From assembly GCF_009601685.2 (NCBI RefSeq), contig NZ_CP045701.2, positions 4,898,001 to 4,962,000 of the forward strand: DNA of 64,000 nt, read 5' to 3'. The position numbers and the translations under genes are program-made. The notes beneath the pieces are model-generated. The model was not told the origin of the DNA and made no database searches. It was given only the letters and a program-made list of their open reading frames with translations. This DNA comes from Pseudomonas brassicacearum. Lineage in GTDB: Bacteria; Pseudomonadota; Gammaproteobacteria; Pseudomonadales; Pseudomonadaceae. Shown piece by piece: positions 1 to 8,412 of this stretch (positions within the stretch are counted from its first letter, which is position 1; the number at the start of each line of letters is the position of its first letter).

Positions 1-87
1 CAACCTCCATGAGCCGGGCGTTTCCTGGACCCTCCAACACCGACATCAAAATGTCACAGGGCTCGCCTACATTGGCTCAGGTATTGC

Positions 88-99
88 TGACCTAGACCA
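88..99. promoter_or_regulatory. Candidate GntR/HutC-type operator
   Basis: The imperfect palindrome TGACCTAGACCA lies 46 bases before the first gene of the ABC operon. It resembles the TGGTxTAGACCA sites recognised by HutC-subfamily GntR regulators such as PhnF, which control phosphonate and phosphate uptake genes. No GntR gene is visible in the window, so the regulator would lie to the left. This is a resemblance to a known class only. Confidence 0.35.
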
Positions 100-144
100 A
101 CACAACCGCAAACGCAGCGTTGAAAACGCCCATAGGAGCTTCGG

Positions 145-1212
145 ATGAAACAGCTTTTCCTGGCATCACTGTTAGGCTCGACCATTGCCATGTGCACCGC
201 CGCCATGGCCGCTGACACCGATCTGAAAACGTTGGAAGCCGCTGCGAAAGCGGAAGGTGCCGTGAACAGCGTCGGCATGCCCGATGACTGGGCAAACTGG
301 AAAGGCACCTGGGACGACCTGGCCAAGGTCTACGGCCTGAAACACATCGACACTGACATGAGCTCGGCCCAGGAAATCGCCAAGTTCGCCGCCGAGAAAG
401 ACAACGCCAGCGCCGACATCGGCGACGTCGGTGCAGCGTTCGGCCCGATCGCGGTCAAGCAGGGCGTGGTCCAACCCTACAAGCCAAGCACCTGGGAACA
501 AGTACCTGCCTGGGCCAAGGACAAAGATGGCAACTGGGCCTTGGCCTACACCGGCACCATCGCGTTCATCGTCAACAAGAAGTTGCTGCACGGTTCCGAA
601 GTGCCGACCAAGTGGGCAGACCTGAAGACCGGCAAATACAAGGTATCCATCGGTGACGTGAGCACCGCCGCCCAAGCCGCCAACGGCGTGCTGGCCGCGG
701 CCCTGGCCAACGGCGGCGACGAGAAGAACGTTCAGCCGGCGCTGTTGATGTTCGCCGACATAGCCAAGCAAGGACGCCTGTCCATGGCCAACCCAACCAT
801 CGCCACGATGGAAAAAGGTGAAGTCGAAGTCGGCGTGGTCTGGGATTTCAACGGCCTGAGCTACAAGGCCAAGATGGCCAACCCGGATGACTACGTCGTA
901 CTGATTCCGTCCGACGGCTCGGTCATCTCCGGCTACACCACCATCATCAACAAATACGCCAAGCACCCGAACGCCGCCAAGCTGGCCCGTGAGTACATCT
1001 TCAGCGACGCTGGCCAGATCAACCTGGCCAAGGGCAACGCCCGTCCGATCCGCGCCGAGCACCTGACCCTGCCGGAAGAGGTCAAGGCCAAGCTGCTGCC
1101 CAACGAGCAGTACAAAGGCGTGACCCCGATCAAGGACGCGGATGCTTGGGAAAAAACCTCCAAGACACTGCCGCAGAAGTGGCAGGAAGAAGTGATCATC
1201 AATATGGAGTGA
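145..1212 (+). CDS. ABC transporter periplasmic substrate-binding protein
   Basis: A 355-residue family 1 extracellular solute-binding protein. Residues 1-23 form a Sec signal peptide (Lys at position 2, hydrophobic core, cleavage after AMA), so the mature protein is periplasmic. Length and fold signature match binding proteins of the iron/thiamine/2-aminoethylphosphonate type. TAGGAG lies just ahead of the ATG. It opens an operon with a phosphatase-family hydrolase, two permeases, an ATPase and a HAD hydrolase. That company suggests an organophosphorus ligand such as a phosphonate or phosphoester. The sequence alone does not fix the ligand, and polyamine or iron ligands cannot be excluded. 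A REPIN separates it from the next gene and may lower downstream expression. Confidence 0.85.
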   Translation: MKQLFLASLLGSTIAMCTAAMAADTDLKTLEAAAKAEGAVNSVGMPDDWANWKGTWDDLAKVYGLKHIDTDMSSAQEIAKFAAEKDNASADIGDVGAAFGPIAVKQGVVQPYKPSTWEQVPAWAKDKDGNWALAYTGTIAFIVNKKLLHGSEVPTKWADLKTGKYKVSIGDVSTAAQAANGVLAAALANGGDEKNVQPALLMFADIAKQGRLSMANPTIATMEKGEVEVGVVWDFNGLSYKAKMANPDDYVVLIPSDGSVISGYTTIINKYAKHPNAAKLAREYIFSDAGQINLAKGNARPIRAEHLTLPEEVKAKLLPNEQYKGVTPIKDADAWEKTSKTLPQKWQEEVIINME

Positions 1213-1267
1213 GGCAATAGCTCCCGCTCGGCTATCCACAGGCAATGCAATTGTGGGAACAGGCCCT

Positions 1268-1355
1268 GTGGGAGCAAGGCTTGCTCGCGATAAACGATGA
1301 CACGGTCTTGCAGTTGAACCGTGTCGCCTTCATCGCGAGCAAGCTTTGCTCCCAC
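1268..1355. repeat. REPIN (two inverted REP units)
   Basis: GTGGGAGCAAGGCTTGCTCGCGAT at the left is mirrored by ATCGCGAGCAAGCTTTGCTCCCAC at the right, about 40 bases apart. This is the Pseudomonas REP doublet. It lies inside the ABC operon, between the binding-protein gene and the hydrolase gene, where its hairpins could stabilise the upstream mRNA or attenuate the downstream genes. Confidence 0.9.
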
Positions 1356-1423
1356 AGGCCTGCTCTCACAGTGGAGCTTGCTGGATCCGAGTTTCCTGGT
1401 ATCTGTCCGGAGTCCCGGTACCC

Positions 1424-2230
1424 ATGAAGCACAACGTCATCCTGGTGGTGCTCGACGGTCTCAACCATGAGGTCGCCCGGCATGCCATGGGGCATTTGCA
1501 GGCTTACGTCGGCGCAGGACGCGCGGCCCTCTACAAACTGGAATGTGAGTTGCCCGCCCTGTCCCGCCCGCTCTATGAATGCATCCTCACCGGCGTCGTG
1601 CCCATCGACAGCGGGATCGTGCACAACAACGTCTCGCGCCTGTCGAACCAGCGCAGCATTTTCCACTACGCCACCCAGGCCGGCTTGAGTACGGCGGCCG
1701 CGGCGTATCACTGGGTCAGCGAGCTCTACAACGTTTCGCCCTTCGTGGCCGGTCGTGATCGTCATACCGACAACCCCGACTTGCCGATTCAATATGGGCA
1801 TTTCTATTGGAATGACCACTACCCCGATTCCCATCTGTTCGCCGACGCCGAACACCTGCGCCTGCGCTACATGCCGAACTTTTTGCTGGTGCATCCGATG
1901 AACATCGACGATGCCGGCCACAAGCATGGCCTCGACACTGCGCAATACCGCAACAGCGCCCGCTCGGCCGACATCAACCTGGCGGTCTACCTGCAAGGCT
2001 GGCTCGATGCCGGTTACCAGGTGCTGGTGACGTCCGATCACGGCATGAACAACGACCGCTCCCATAACGGCCTGCTGGCCGAAGAACGGGAAGTGCCGCT
2101 GTTTGTCCTGGGCAGCGGCTTCAGTCTCGATCCCGCGGCCACGCCCCGGCAGACCGAACTGTGCGGCACCATTTGCCAATTGCTCGGCGTCGACCACGAC
2201 AAACCCTATTGCCAGGAGATACTCAAGTGA
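1424..2230 (+). CDS. Alkaline phosphatase superfamily hydrolase (phosphodiesterase/phosphonoacetate-hydrolase-like)
   Basis: A 268-residue protein of the alkaline phosphatase / type I phosphodiesterase superfamily. The first metal-binding Asp is in VVLDGLN near residue 11, the probable nucleophile is the Ser in LPALSRP near residue 47, and the later metal ligands are in NIDDAGHKHG and in TSDHGMNND. There is no signal peptide, so it should act in the cytoplasm on an imported substrate. I chose the ATG at 1424; an in-frame start upstream would run through the REPIN. It overlaps the next gene by GTGA. The family includes phosphonoacetate hydrolase and nucleotide pyrophosphatases, and which reaction applies here is not clear. 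Confidence 0.8.
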   Translation: MKHNVILVVLDGLNHEVARHAMGHLQAYVGAGRAALYKLECELPALSRPLYECILTGVVPIDSGIVHNNVSRLSNQRSIFHYATQAGLSTAAAAYHWVSELYNVSPFVAGRDRHTDNPDLPIQYGHFYWNDHYPDSHLFADAEHLRLRYMPNFLLVHPMNIDDAGHKHGLDTAQYRNSARSADINLAVYLQGWLDAGYQVLVTSDHGMNNDRSHNGLLAEEREVPLFVLGSGFSLDPAATPRQTELCGTICQLLGVDHDKPYCQEILK

Positions 2231-3072
2231 ACGCCATGACGCGCGGCAAATGGCTGGCAGCGTTGTGCCTGGTGCCCTTCGCGATTTTCTTCATCGTGTT
2301 CCAGATCGCCCCGCTGTTCTGGGTGCTGGTCAATAGCCTGGAATCGCAAGAGTTCGGCTGGGGCCTGGCCAACTTCAGCAAGATCTTCAGTTCCAAGTTC
2401 TACCTGCAAGCGATCCAGCACAGCCTGGAAATCAGCTTCTGGTCCAGTGTGTTCGGCATCGTCATCGCTGTGCTCGGCAGCTACTCCCTGCGCCGCGTGG
2501 ATTCGCGGCTGCGCAACTTCGTCAACGCCTTCGCCAACATGACCAGCAACTTCGCCGGCGTGCCCCTGGCCTTCGCCTTCATCATTTTGCTCGGGTTCAA
2601 CGGCAGCATCACGATCATGCTCAAACAGGCTGGGATCATCGAAGATTTCAACCTGTACTCCAAAACCGGGCTGATCATTCTCTACACCTACTTCCAGATC
2701 CCCCTGGGCGTGCTGCTGCTCTATCCGGCCTTCGACGCCTTGCGCGAAGACTGGCGCGAATCCGCCGAGCTGCTGGGCGCCAACGGCTGGCAGTTCTGGC
2801 GACACATCGGCTTGCCGGTGCTGACCCCGGCGCTGCTGGGCACCTTCGTGATCCTGCTGGCCAACGCCCTCGGCGCCTACGCCACCGTCTATGCCCTGAC
2901 CACCGGCAACTTCAACGTGCTGCCGATCCGCATCGCTGCCATGGTCTCTGGTGACATTTCCCTCGACCCGAACATGGCCAGTGCCCTGGCCGTGATATTG
3001 GTGGCGTTGATGACCGTGGTGACCATCGTCCACCAGTTGCTGCTCAAGAGGAGCTACCATGTCTCGCGCTGA
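2227..3072 (+). CDS. ABC transporter permease (first subunit)
   Basis: A 281-residue inner-membrane permease of the binding-protein-dependent transport family with six predicted hydrophobic segments. The EAA-type loop that contacts the ATPase is near residues 175-195 (SAELLGANGWQFW). The GTG at 2227 is preferred: it overlaps the upstream stop as GTGA, and AGGAG sits about seven bases ahead of it. The ATG at 2236 is a less well spaced alternative. It overlaps the second permease by 14 bases. It probably pairs with that subunit to form the channel. Confidence 0.85.
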   Translation: MNAMTRGKWLAALCLVPFAIFFIVFQIAPLFWVLVNSLESQEFGWGLANFSKIFSSKFYLQAIQHSLEISFWSSVFGIVIAVLGSYSLRRVDSRLRNFVNAFANMTSNFAGVPLAFAFIILLGFNGSITIMLKQAGIIEDFNLYSKTGLIILYTYFQIPLGVLLLYPAFDALREDWRESAELLGANGWQFWRHIGLPVLTPALLGTFVILLANALGAYATVYALTTGNFNVLPIRIAAMVSGDISLDPNMASALAVILVALMTVVTIVHQLLLKRSYHVSR

Positions 3073-3859
3073 ACCGGGCTCCGTCGGGCTCTATCATCGG
3101 GCGGTGGTGTACTTGCTGTTCGCCATCCTGCTGCTGCCCCTGGCCGGCACGCTCGTCTACTCCATCGCCAGCAGTTGGTCGGCCACCGTGCTGCCCAGCG
3201 GCTTCACGTTCAAATGGTATGTGCAGTTGTGGAGCGATCCACGTTTTCTCCACGCCTTCGGTCAATCGCTGCTGGTCTGCGTCGGTGCGCTGGTGCTCTC
3301 GGTGGTGTTGATCCTGCCATTGCTGTTCGTGGTGCATTACCACTTCCCCAGACTCGACGCGCTGATGAACATCCTCATTCTGCTGCCCTTCGCGGTACCG
3401 CCGGTGGTGTCATCGGTGGGGCTGTTGCAACTCTACGGCTCCGGGCCGTTGGCGATGGTCGGCACGCCGTGGATCCTGATCGGCTGCTACTTCACCGTCG
3501 CCCTGCCGTTCATGTACCGGGCGATCACCAACAACCTGCAAGCGATCAATCTGCGCGACTTGATGGACGCCGCCCAACTGCTCGGCGCCAGCACCTTCCA
3601 GGCCGCGTTGCTGGTGGTGCTGCCAAATCTGCGCAAGGGCTTGATGGTGGCGTTGCTACTGTCGTTCTCGTTCCTGTTCGGCGAATTCGTGTTTGCCAAC
3701 ATCCTCGTCGGCACCCGCTATGAAACCCTGCAGGTGTACCTGAATAACATGCGCAACAGCAGCGGCCACTTCACCAGTGCCTTGGTGATTTCCTACTTCT
3801 TCTTCGTACTGGTCCTGACCTGGGCGGCCAACATCTTGAGCAAGGACAAAAGCCAATGA
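3059..3859 (+). CDS. ABC transporter permease (second subunit)
   Basis: A 266-residue inner-membrane permease with six hydrophobic segments. Its EAA-like loop reads MDAAQLLGASTFQAA near residues 165-185. AAGAGGAG precedes the ATG, inside the end of the upstream permease gene. Its stop overlaps the ATPase start as ATGA, the usual sign of coupled translation of equimolar subunits. It belongs to the same iron/putrescine/phosphonate-type permease family as its neighbour. Confidence 0.87.
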   Translation: MSRAEPGSVGLYHRAVVYLLFAILLLPLAGTLVYSIASSWSATVLPSGFTFKWYVQLWSDPRFLHAFGQSLLVCVGALVLSVVLILPLLFVVHYHFPRLDALMNILILLPFAVPPVVSSVGLLQLYGSGPLAMVGTPWILIGCYFTVALPFMYRAITNNLQAINLRDLMDAAQLLGASTFQAALLVVLPNLRKGLMVALLLSFSFLFGEFVFANILVGTRYETLQVYLNNMRNSSGHFTSALVISYFFFVLVLTWAANILSKDKSQ

Positions 3860-4845
3860 GCTACGTCAGCGTCCAACACCTGCAAAAAAGCTACGCCGGC
3901 ACACCGGTGTTCAGCGACATCAACTGCGAGATCCGCAAGGGCGAATTCGTCACCCTCCTTGGCCCTTCCGGTTGTGGCAAGTCCACGCTGTTGCGCTGCA
4001 TTGCTGGCCTGACCGCGGTGGATGCCGGCCAAATCATCCTGGACGGGCAAGACATCGTTCCGTTGAGCCCGCAGAAACGCGGCATCGGCATGGTGTTCCA
4101 GAGCTACGCCTTGTTCCCCAACATGACCGTGGAACAGAACGTCGCCTTCGGCCTGCGTATGCAAAAGGTCGATGCCGCAGACAGCCACAAGCGCGTGCTG
4201 GAGATCCTGCGCCTGGTGGAGCTGCATGATTTTGCCGGTCGCTATCCCCATCAACTGTCCGGCGGCCAATGCCAGCGCGTCGCCCTGGCCCGCTCCCTGG
4301 TGACCCGGCCGCGCCTGTTGCTGCTGGACGAGCCGCTGTCGGCCCTGGATGCGCGGATTCGCAAGCACTTGCGCGAACAGATCCGACAGATCCAGCGCGA
4401 GTTGGGCCTGACCACGATCTTCGTCACACACGACCAGGAAGAAGCCCTGACCATGTCTGACCGGATTTTCCTGATGAACCAAGGAAAGATCGTACAAAGC
4501 GGCGATGCCGAAACCCTTTACACCGCGCCAGTCGACGTCTTTGCCGCCGGTTTCATCGGCAACTACAACCTGCTGGACGCCGACAGCGCGACCAAACTGC
4601 TGCAACGGCCGGTGAGCGGCCGTATCGCCATCCGTCCGGAAGCCATCGAGCTGAGCCGCAACGGCGAGGCCGATGCGCTGATCCGCAGCCACAGCCTGTT
4701 GGGCAACGTGATTCGCTATCGGGTCGAGGCCCGTGGCGTGGAATTGGTGGTGGATGTACTCAATCGCTCGGCCGCCGACCTGCACCCCGATGGCGCACGG
4801 CTGTCACTTTCCATCGATCCGTCGGCGCTGTGTGAGGTAGCCTGA
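3856..4845 (+). CDS. ABC transporter ATP-binding protein
   Basis: A 329-residue ATPase. Walker A is GPSGCGKS at residues 36-43, the signature LSGGQ at 134-138, Walker B ends in DE at 158-159 followed by the D-loop SALD, and the switch His is in VTHDQEE. After about residue 235 there is a TOBE-like regulatory domain, typical of PotA/FbpC/PhnT-type importers. It energises the two permeases encoded just upstream and overlaps the second by four bases. The stop is part of TGATG, which starts a 15-codon mini-ORF leading to the HAD gene. Confidence 0.92.
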   Translation: MSYVSVQHLQKSYAGTPVFSDINCEIRKGEFVTLLGPSGCGKSTLLRCIAGLTAVDAGQIILDGQDIVPLSPQKRGIGMVFQSYALFPNMTVEQNVAFGLRMQKVDAADSHKRVLEILRLVELHDFAGRYPHQLSGGQCQRVALARSLVTRPRLLLLDEPLSALDARIRKHLREQIRQIQRELGLTTIFVTHDQEEALTMSDRIFLMNQGKIVQSGDAETLYTAPVDVFAAGFIGNYNLLDADSATKLLQRPVSGRIAIRPEAIELSRNGEADALIRSHSLLGNVIRYRVEARGVELVVDVLNRSAADLHPDGARLSLSIDPSALCEVA

Positions 4846-4892
4846 TGGCTTTATTGATTTTGAAGCTGATCTTGAAAAGGAAAACGCGCTGA
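4845..4892 (+). other. 15-codon mini-ORF bridging two genes by TGATG overlaps
   Basis: An ATG overlaps the ATPase stop (TGATG at 4843-4847) and opens a 15-codon frame rich in Leu, Ile and Lys. Its own stop overlaps the HAD start (TGATG at 4890-4894). The frame fills the whole gap. It may be a reinitiation bridge rather than a functional peptide, or chance. An AAGGA for the HAD gene lies inside it. Confidence 0.35.
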
Positions 4893-5545
4893 TGGCCCTG
4901 GCAATTTTTGATCTGGACGAAACCCTTATCCACGGCGACTGCGCCACCCTCTGGAGCGAACAGATGGGACGCCTGGGCTGGGTCGACCCCGAGTCGTTCA
5001 TGCAGCGCAACAACGCACTGATGGACGCCTACAGCCACGGCAAGCTGAGCATGGAAGAGTACATGGACTTCAGCCTGGAACCGATGATCGGCCGCACACC
5101 GGAAGAAATCGAACACCTGGTGGCGCCCTGGGTGGAAGACTTCATCGAACCGATCATCTTCAGCGACGCCACCAAGGCCATCGCCGAACACCGCAAGGCC
5201 GGTGACCGGATCCTGGTGATCTCGGCCTCGGGCACGCACCTGGTCAAGCCGATTGCCGAACGCCTGGGCATCGACGAGATCCTGGCGATCGAACTTGAAG
5301 TGAGCCATGGGGTGTACAGCGGCCAGACCGTGGGCACCCTGACCTACCGCGAAGGCAAGATCACCCGCCTGCTGGACTGGCTGGATGCCGAGGAAGAGAA
5401 CCTGGAAGGCGCAAGTTTCTATTCCGATTCGCGCAATGACCTGCCGCTGTTGCTGCGGGTGGATTTCCCCCATGTGGTGAATCCGGACCCAGTGTTGAAG
5501 GCCCATGCCGAGCTGGCCGGGTGGCCAATCCATACCTGGAAATAA
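4892..5545 (+). CDS. HAD-IB family hydrolase
   Basis: A 217-residue haloacid-dehalogenase-superfamily hydrolase, subfamily IB (SerB/CicA-like). Motif I is FDLDET, with nucleophile Asp7 and acid/base Asp9. Motif II is the Ser in LVISASGTH near residue 112. Motif III and IV residues follow, with SDSRNDLPLL near 180. The cap insertion is helical, as in phosphoserine-phosphatase-like enzymes. It is the last gene of the ABC operon, which points to dephosphorylation of an imported phosphorylated compound or its breakdown product. The substrate is unknown. AAGGA lies about a dozen bases before the ATG. Confidence 0.85.
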   Translation: MALAIFDLDETLIHGDCATLWSEQMGRLGWVDPESFMQRNNALMDAYSHGKLSMEEYMDFSLEPMIGRTPEEIEHLVAPWVEDFIEPIIFSDATKAIAEHRKAGDRILVISASGTHLVKPIAERLGIDEILAIELEVSHGVYSGQTVGTLTYREGKITRLLDWLDAEEENLEGASFYSDSRNDLPLLLRVDFPHVVNPDPVLKAHAELAGWPIHTWK

Positions 5546-5553
5546 GCCCCCTA

Positions 5554-5575
5554 GTGGGAGCGAGCTTGCTCCCAC
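5554..5575. repeat. Single REP palindrome between convergent genes
   Basis: GTGGGAGCGAGCTTGCTCCCAC is a perfect 22-base palindrome in the 34-base gap between the HAD gene and the convergent DUF2182 gene. It is a REP core, and because it is the only hairpin there it may help to end transcripts from both sides. Confidence 0.8.
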
Positions 5576-5579
5576 AGGT

Positions 5580-6368
5580 TCAGCCCAGCAGCAGCCACAG
5601 GCTCCAGCCGAGCAACAACAAGCCGCAGAGACGACTGAGCCAGAGTCCCTGCGGCAGGTTTTTCTCCAGCAAGATGAAGGCACCGATCACTGCCACCCAG
5701 AGCAGGTTCATTACGCCGACCACGAACAGCAGGCCCATCAGGGCCCAGCAGCAGCCCAGGCAGTAAGCGCCATGGGCCAGGCCCATGCGCCAGCCGCCGA
5801 GCACGTTGGGACGCCAGTAACTGAGCAGGAAATGCAGCGGCCCGCGACAATGCTCAAGGCAGACCGCCTTGCCTGGCAGCCACTGATAGACGCCGGCGAC
5901 CAACAGCAGGCCGGCGCCCAGCGCGGTACTGGTGCTGCGCATCCCCGGACTGAGCAGGGCGAGTTGCTCGAGCGCCCATTGCAACGCCGTGGCGCCCAGG
6001 GCGAAACCGGCCCAGACCAGAACGTAGGCGCTGCAGAACAGCAACAGTGCCAAGTGTCGCTGCGGTGCCGGCATGCGCTTGCGCAGCATCTGCTGGTAGA
6101 TCAGCAGCATGGGCAGGGTGCTGGGCAGCATCATGCCGATCATCATCACCACCCACATGGCGAACATCAGCAGCGCATCGGCCAGGCTCCAGGGCATGAG
6201 CATGCCGCCCATTGCCGTATCAGCCATGCCGCCCGGCGCACTCATGTCGCGGCCCATCTGCAGGAGCATCAGCCAGGCCAACGCGGTCAGCGCGAGCAGG
6301 CAGAGCAGGAGCAGCAGTTGCTCGCCTGTCAATCGCTTGCTCCGCATCACCGCCTGAGGTTGTGCCAT
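5580..6368 (-). CDS. DUF2182 integral membrane protein
   Basis: A 262-residue inner-membrane protein with about six to seven hydrophobic segments. It belongs to the DUF2182 family (predicted metal-binding membrane proteins). Visible hallmarks are Met-rich WVVMMIGMMLPS near residues 72-83, the Cys/His motif in CLEHCRGP near 168-175, and HGAYCLGCCWA near 200, all plausible metal ligands. The gene follows the DUF1326 gene with a two-base gap, an arrangement commonly seen for these two families. A role in metal handling is likely but unproven. A Met/Gly-rich loop follows the first membrane segment. Confidence 0.82.
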   Translation of the reverse strand: MAQPQAVMRSKRLTGEQLLLLLCLLALTALAWLMLLQMGRDMSAPGGMADTAMGGMLMPWSLADALLMFAMWVVMMIGMMLPSTLPMLLIYQQMLRKRMPAPQRHLALLLFCSAYVLVWAGFALGATALQWALEQLALLSPGMRSTSTALGAGLLLVAGVYQWLPGKAVCLEHCRGPLHFLLSYWRPNVLGGWRMGLAHGAYCLGCCWALMGLLFVVGVMNLLWVAVIGAFILLEKNLPQGLWLSRLCGLLLLGWSLWLLLG

Positions 6369-6370
6369 CT

Positions 6371-7006
6371 TTACGGCTCTATGCCATGGCCGGTGAAGTG
6401 CACGTGGGCGAGGTGGCTATGACTGCCCTGGGATTGTAGTTTGAGGGCTGAATGCGTCTGGTAGCTGCCGCTGGCCACTTCGGCCTCAAGGAACTCGAAA
6501 CCGTTGGGCAGGGCCAGGCGGACTCGATGAGGGGAGCCGTCGATCGGGCTGCGGATCGGCTCGCCGCTGGCCTGCAACACCCCTGGAATGTCCAGGTGCG
6601 CCAAGCGCTGATCGACATCGATGGAGAGGGTGATGGGCACGAACAGCGGTTCGAACGCTTCACTCATGGTGCTACTGAACACCTGAAACACGTTGGCCCC
6701 AGGGTCGCTCTCCAGGCCAGAAAGGATGGTCAGCAGGGCCTGGCGTTGCGCCTCGTCGGCGCGCTCATCGATGAACACCTGACAACTGCCGTTGCCCTCA
6801 TGGATGGCGCCCGGCCAAGCGAAGGTGGCGGCCCAGCACAAGCCGTCCAGCGCTACCTGATTGAAATACCCGTGTTCCACTCGCATCGACGCCACCGCCT
6901 GGCAGTGACCATGGGTCGGTGGCGCATTGAATTGACAGGGGCAGCCCCAATTACAGTTGCAGGCAATGAATTCGACGCCCTGCATGCGCCATTCGGCGAT
7001 GGCCAT
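6371..7006 (-). CDS. DUF1326 domain protein
   Basis: A 211-residue soluble protein of the DUF1326 family. The diagnostic N-terminal stretch is FIACNCNWGCPCQFNA near residues 13-28, holding four closely spaced cysteines that could bind a metal. I chose the ATG at 7006 because AAGAGG sits six bases upstream and the family begins just before the Cys motif; the open frame continues upstream into repeat sequence. It forms a two-gene unit with the DUF2182 membrane protein. Function is not established; partnership in metal binding or transfer is an inference from the Cys residues and pairing. Confidence 0.8.
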   Translation of the reverse strand: MAIAEWRMQGVEFIACNCNWGCPCQFNAPPTHGHCQAVASMRVEHGYFNQVALDGLCWAATFAWPGAIHEGNGSCQVFIDERADEAQRQALLTILSGLESDPGANVFQVFSSTMSEAFEPLFVPITLSIDVDQRLAHLDIPGVLQASGEPIRSPIDGSPHRVRLALPNGFEFLEAEVASGSYQTHSALKLQSQGSHSHLAHVHFTGHGIEP

Positions 7007-7230
7007 GATCAACCTCTTCACCTGGCGGGTGAGTTGAAAGCTGCGGTAACCCCATCCCCCATTAATTAACGCTAGCAGGGCGCGCGCATCGGATACGGGC
7101 TGCCGACCGAAGGTCAGCTTGCCCGTGGGCGCTGGTGAGAGGTGCAAGCCACCGTCGATTGGAGGCCTTGGCTCAACTCCCACAAGGGATTTGGGGTGAA
7201 CACCGGCTCTATGAGCACCCGAAGCCCCTT

Positions 7231-7320
7231 GTGGGAGCAAGGCTTGCCCGCGATGGCGGCCGTACATTCAGCATCGATGCAAACTGACCCATCGCTTTCG
7301 CGAGCAAGCTTTGCTCCCAC
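7231..7320. repeat. REPIN
   Basis: GTGGGAGCAAGGCTTGCCCGCGAT is mirrored by TCGCGAGCAAGCTTTGCTCCCAC with about 45 bases between. It lies between the DUF1326 gene and the quinone oxidoreductase gene. A further degenerate half-unit sits around 7178-7190. Confidence 0.85.
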
Positions 7321-7343
7321 AAGTCCGCGTCCAGCTCCGGAAG

Positions 7344-8306
7344 TCAGCTCAGGCTTTCATCGATCACCAACACGAGCTTGCCGGACACCTGGTTGCTCGC
7401 CAGCTCCGCAAACGCCGCTTCGGCGTCCTTGATCGCAAAGGTCTTGGCCAATTGCGGGCTCAAACGCTTGTCCGCAAACAACGGCCACACCTGTTGGCCC
7501 AGTTGGCTGATCAGGTCGGCCTTGAACTGCTCGTCACGGCTGCGCAAGGTCGAGCCAAGCAATTGGATGCGCTTGCCCAGCACCTGCGCCAGATCAAGCT
7601 CGGTGGAGCGCCCGCCCATCAGGCCGATCAATACCCAGCGGCCGTCAACTGACAAAAGTTTCACGTTGAGTTTGGCGTAGCTGCCGCCCACCGGATCGAG
7701 GATCACGTCGAAGGGACCGAGGTCATTCAGACCCTCCAGGCCATCGGTGCGCACCACGCCGCCCTGGGCGCCCAGCGCCTCGCAATAGTCCAGCCGCTCG
7801 GTCGAACCGACACTGACCCAACACGGGTTGCCAAACGCCTTGCACAGCTGGATCGCGGCCGAACCGACACCGCTGGCGCCAGCGTGCAGCAGCACTTTCT
7901 CACCCGGCTTGAGCGCCGCCAGCTGGAACAGGTTCAGCCATGCGGTGCTGTAGACCTCAGGCAGCGCGGCCGCTTCGGCCATCGACAGGCCTTCCGGCAC
8001 GGGCAGCACATGACGGCCATCGACCACCACTTCCTCGGCCATCCCACCACCGGCCAACAACGCACAAACGCGGTCGCCGACCTGCCAGGAAGAGCCCGGT
8101 CCGACTTCGCTGATCACCCCGGAACATTCCAGCCCCAACACCTGGCTGGCGCCGGGTGGCGGCGGGTAAAGTCCGGCTTTTTGCAGCAAATCGGCCCGGT
8201 TCAGGCCGGCGGCTGCCACACGAATACGAACCTGCCCGACATCACACGTCGGATTCGGCTCATCTGCCCATACCACTTGGCCTTCAACGCCTTGCAATGC
8301 TTTCAC
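7344..8306 (-). CDS. NAD(P)H-dependent quinone oxidoreductase, zinc-independent MDR family
   Basis: A 320-residue medium-chain dehydrogenase/reductase of the PIG3-like quinone oxidoreductase group. GLNRADLLQKAG near residue 40 is the family's N-terminal signature. The nucleotide-binding loop is HAGASGVGSAAIQL near 140-153. The catalytic-zinc cysteines and histidines of alcohol dehydrogenases are absent. The start is a GTG at 8306, preceded by GGAGG at four to five bases; an open frame runs 25 codons further but has no ribosome site. It is divergent from the protease gene. Expected role: one- or two-electron reduction of quinones with NADPH in the cytoplasm. Confidence 0.87.
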   Translation of the reverse strand: MKALQGVEGQVVWADEPNPTCDVGQVRIRVAAAGLNRADLLQKAGLYPPPPGASQVLGLECSGVISEVGPGSSWQVGDRVCALLAGGGMAEEVVVDGRHVLPVPEGLSMAEAAALPEVYSTAWLNLFQLAALKPGEKVLLHAGASGVGSAAIQLCKAFGNPCWVSVGSTERLDYCEALGAQGGVVRTDGLEGLNDLGPFDVILDPVGGSYAKLNVKLLSVDGRWVLIGLMGGRSTELDLAQVLGKRIQLLGSTLRSRDEQFKADLISQLGQQVWPLFADKRLSPQLAKTFAIKDAEAAFAELASNQVSGKLVLVIDESLS

Positions 8307-8412
8307 GGTGCCTCCATAGTGAGTCTCGACTGGGCCCGCTGCTTCAACGCCGGGCTTTCTTGCATTATGCGCCCGGGCCACATGGAACCGGCGACTTCAA
8401 AGACGGCCTAAT

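Noticed and set aside
172..1245. Long antisense frame over the binding-protein gene
   Set aside because: Shadow of the real gene; composition is His/Gly/Val-rich with no recognisable fold.
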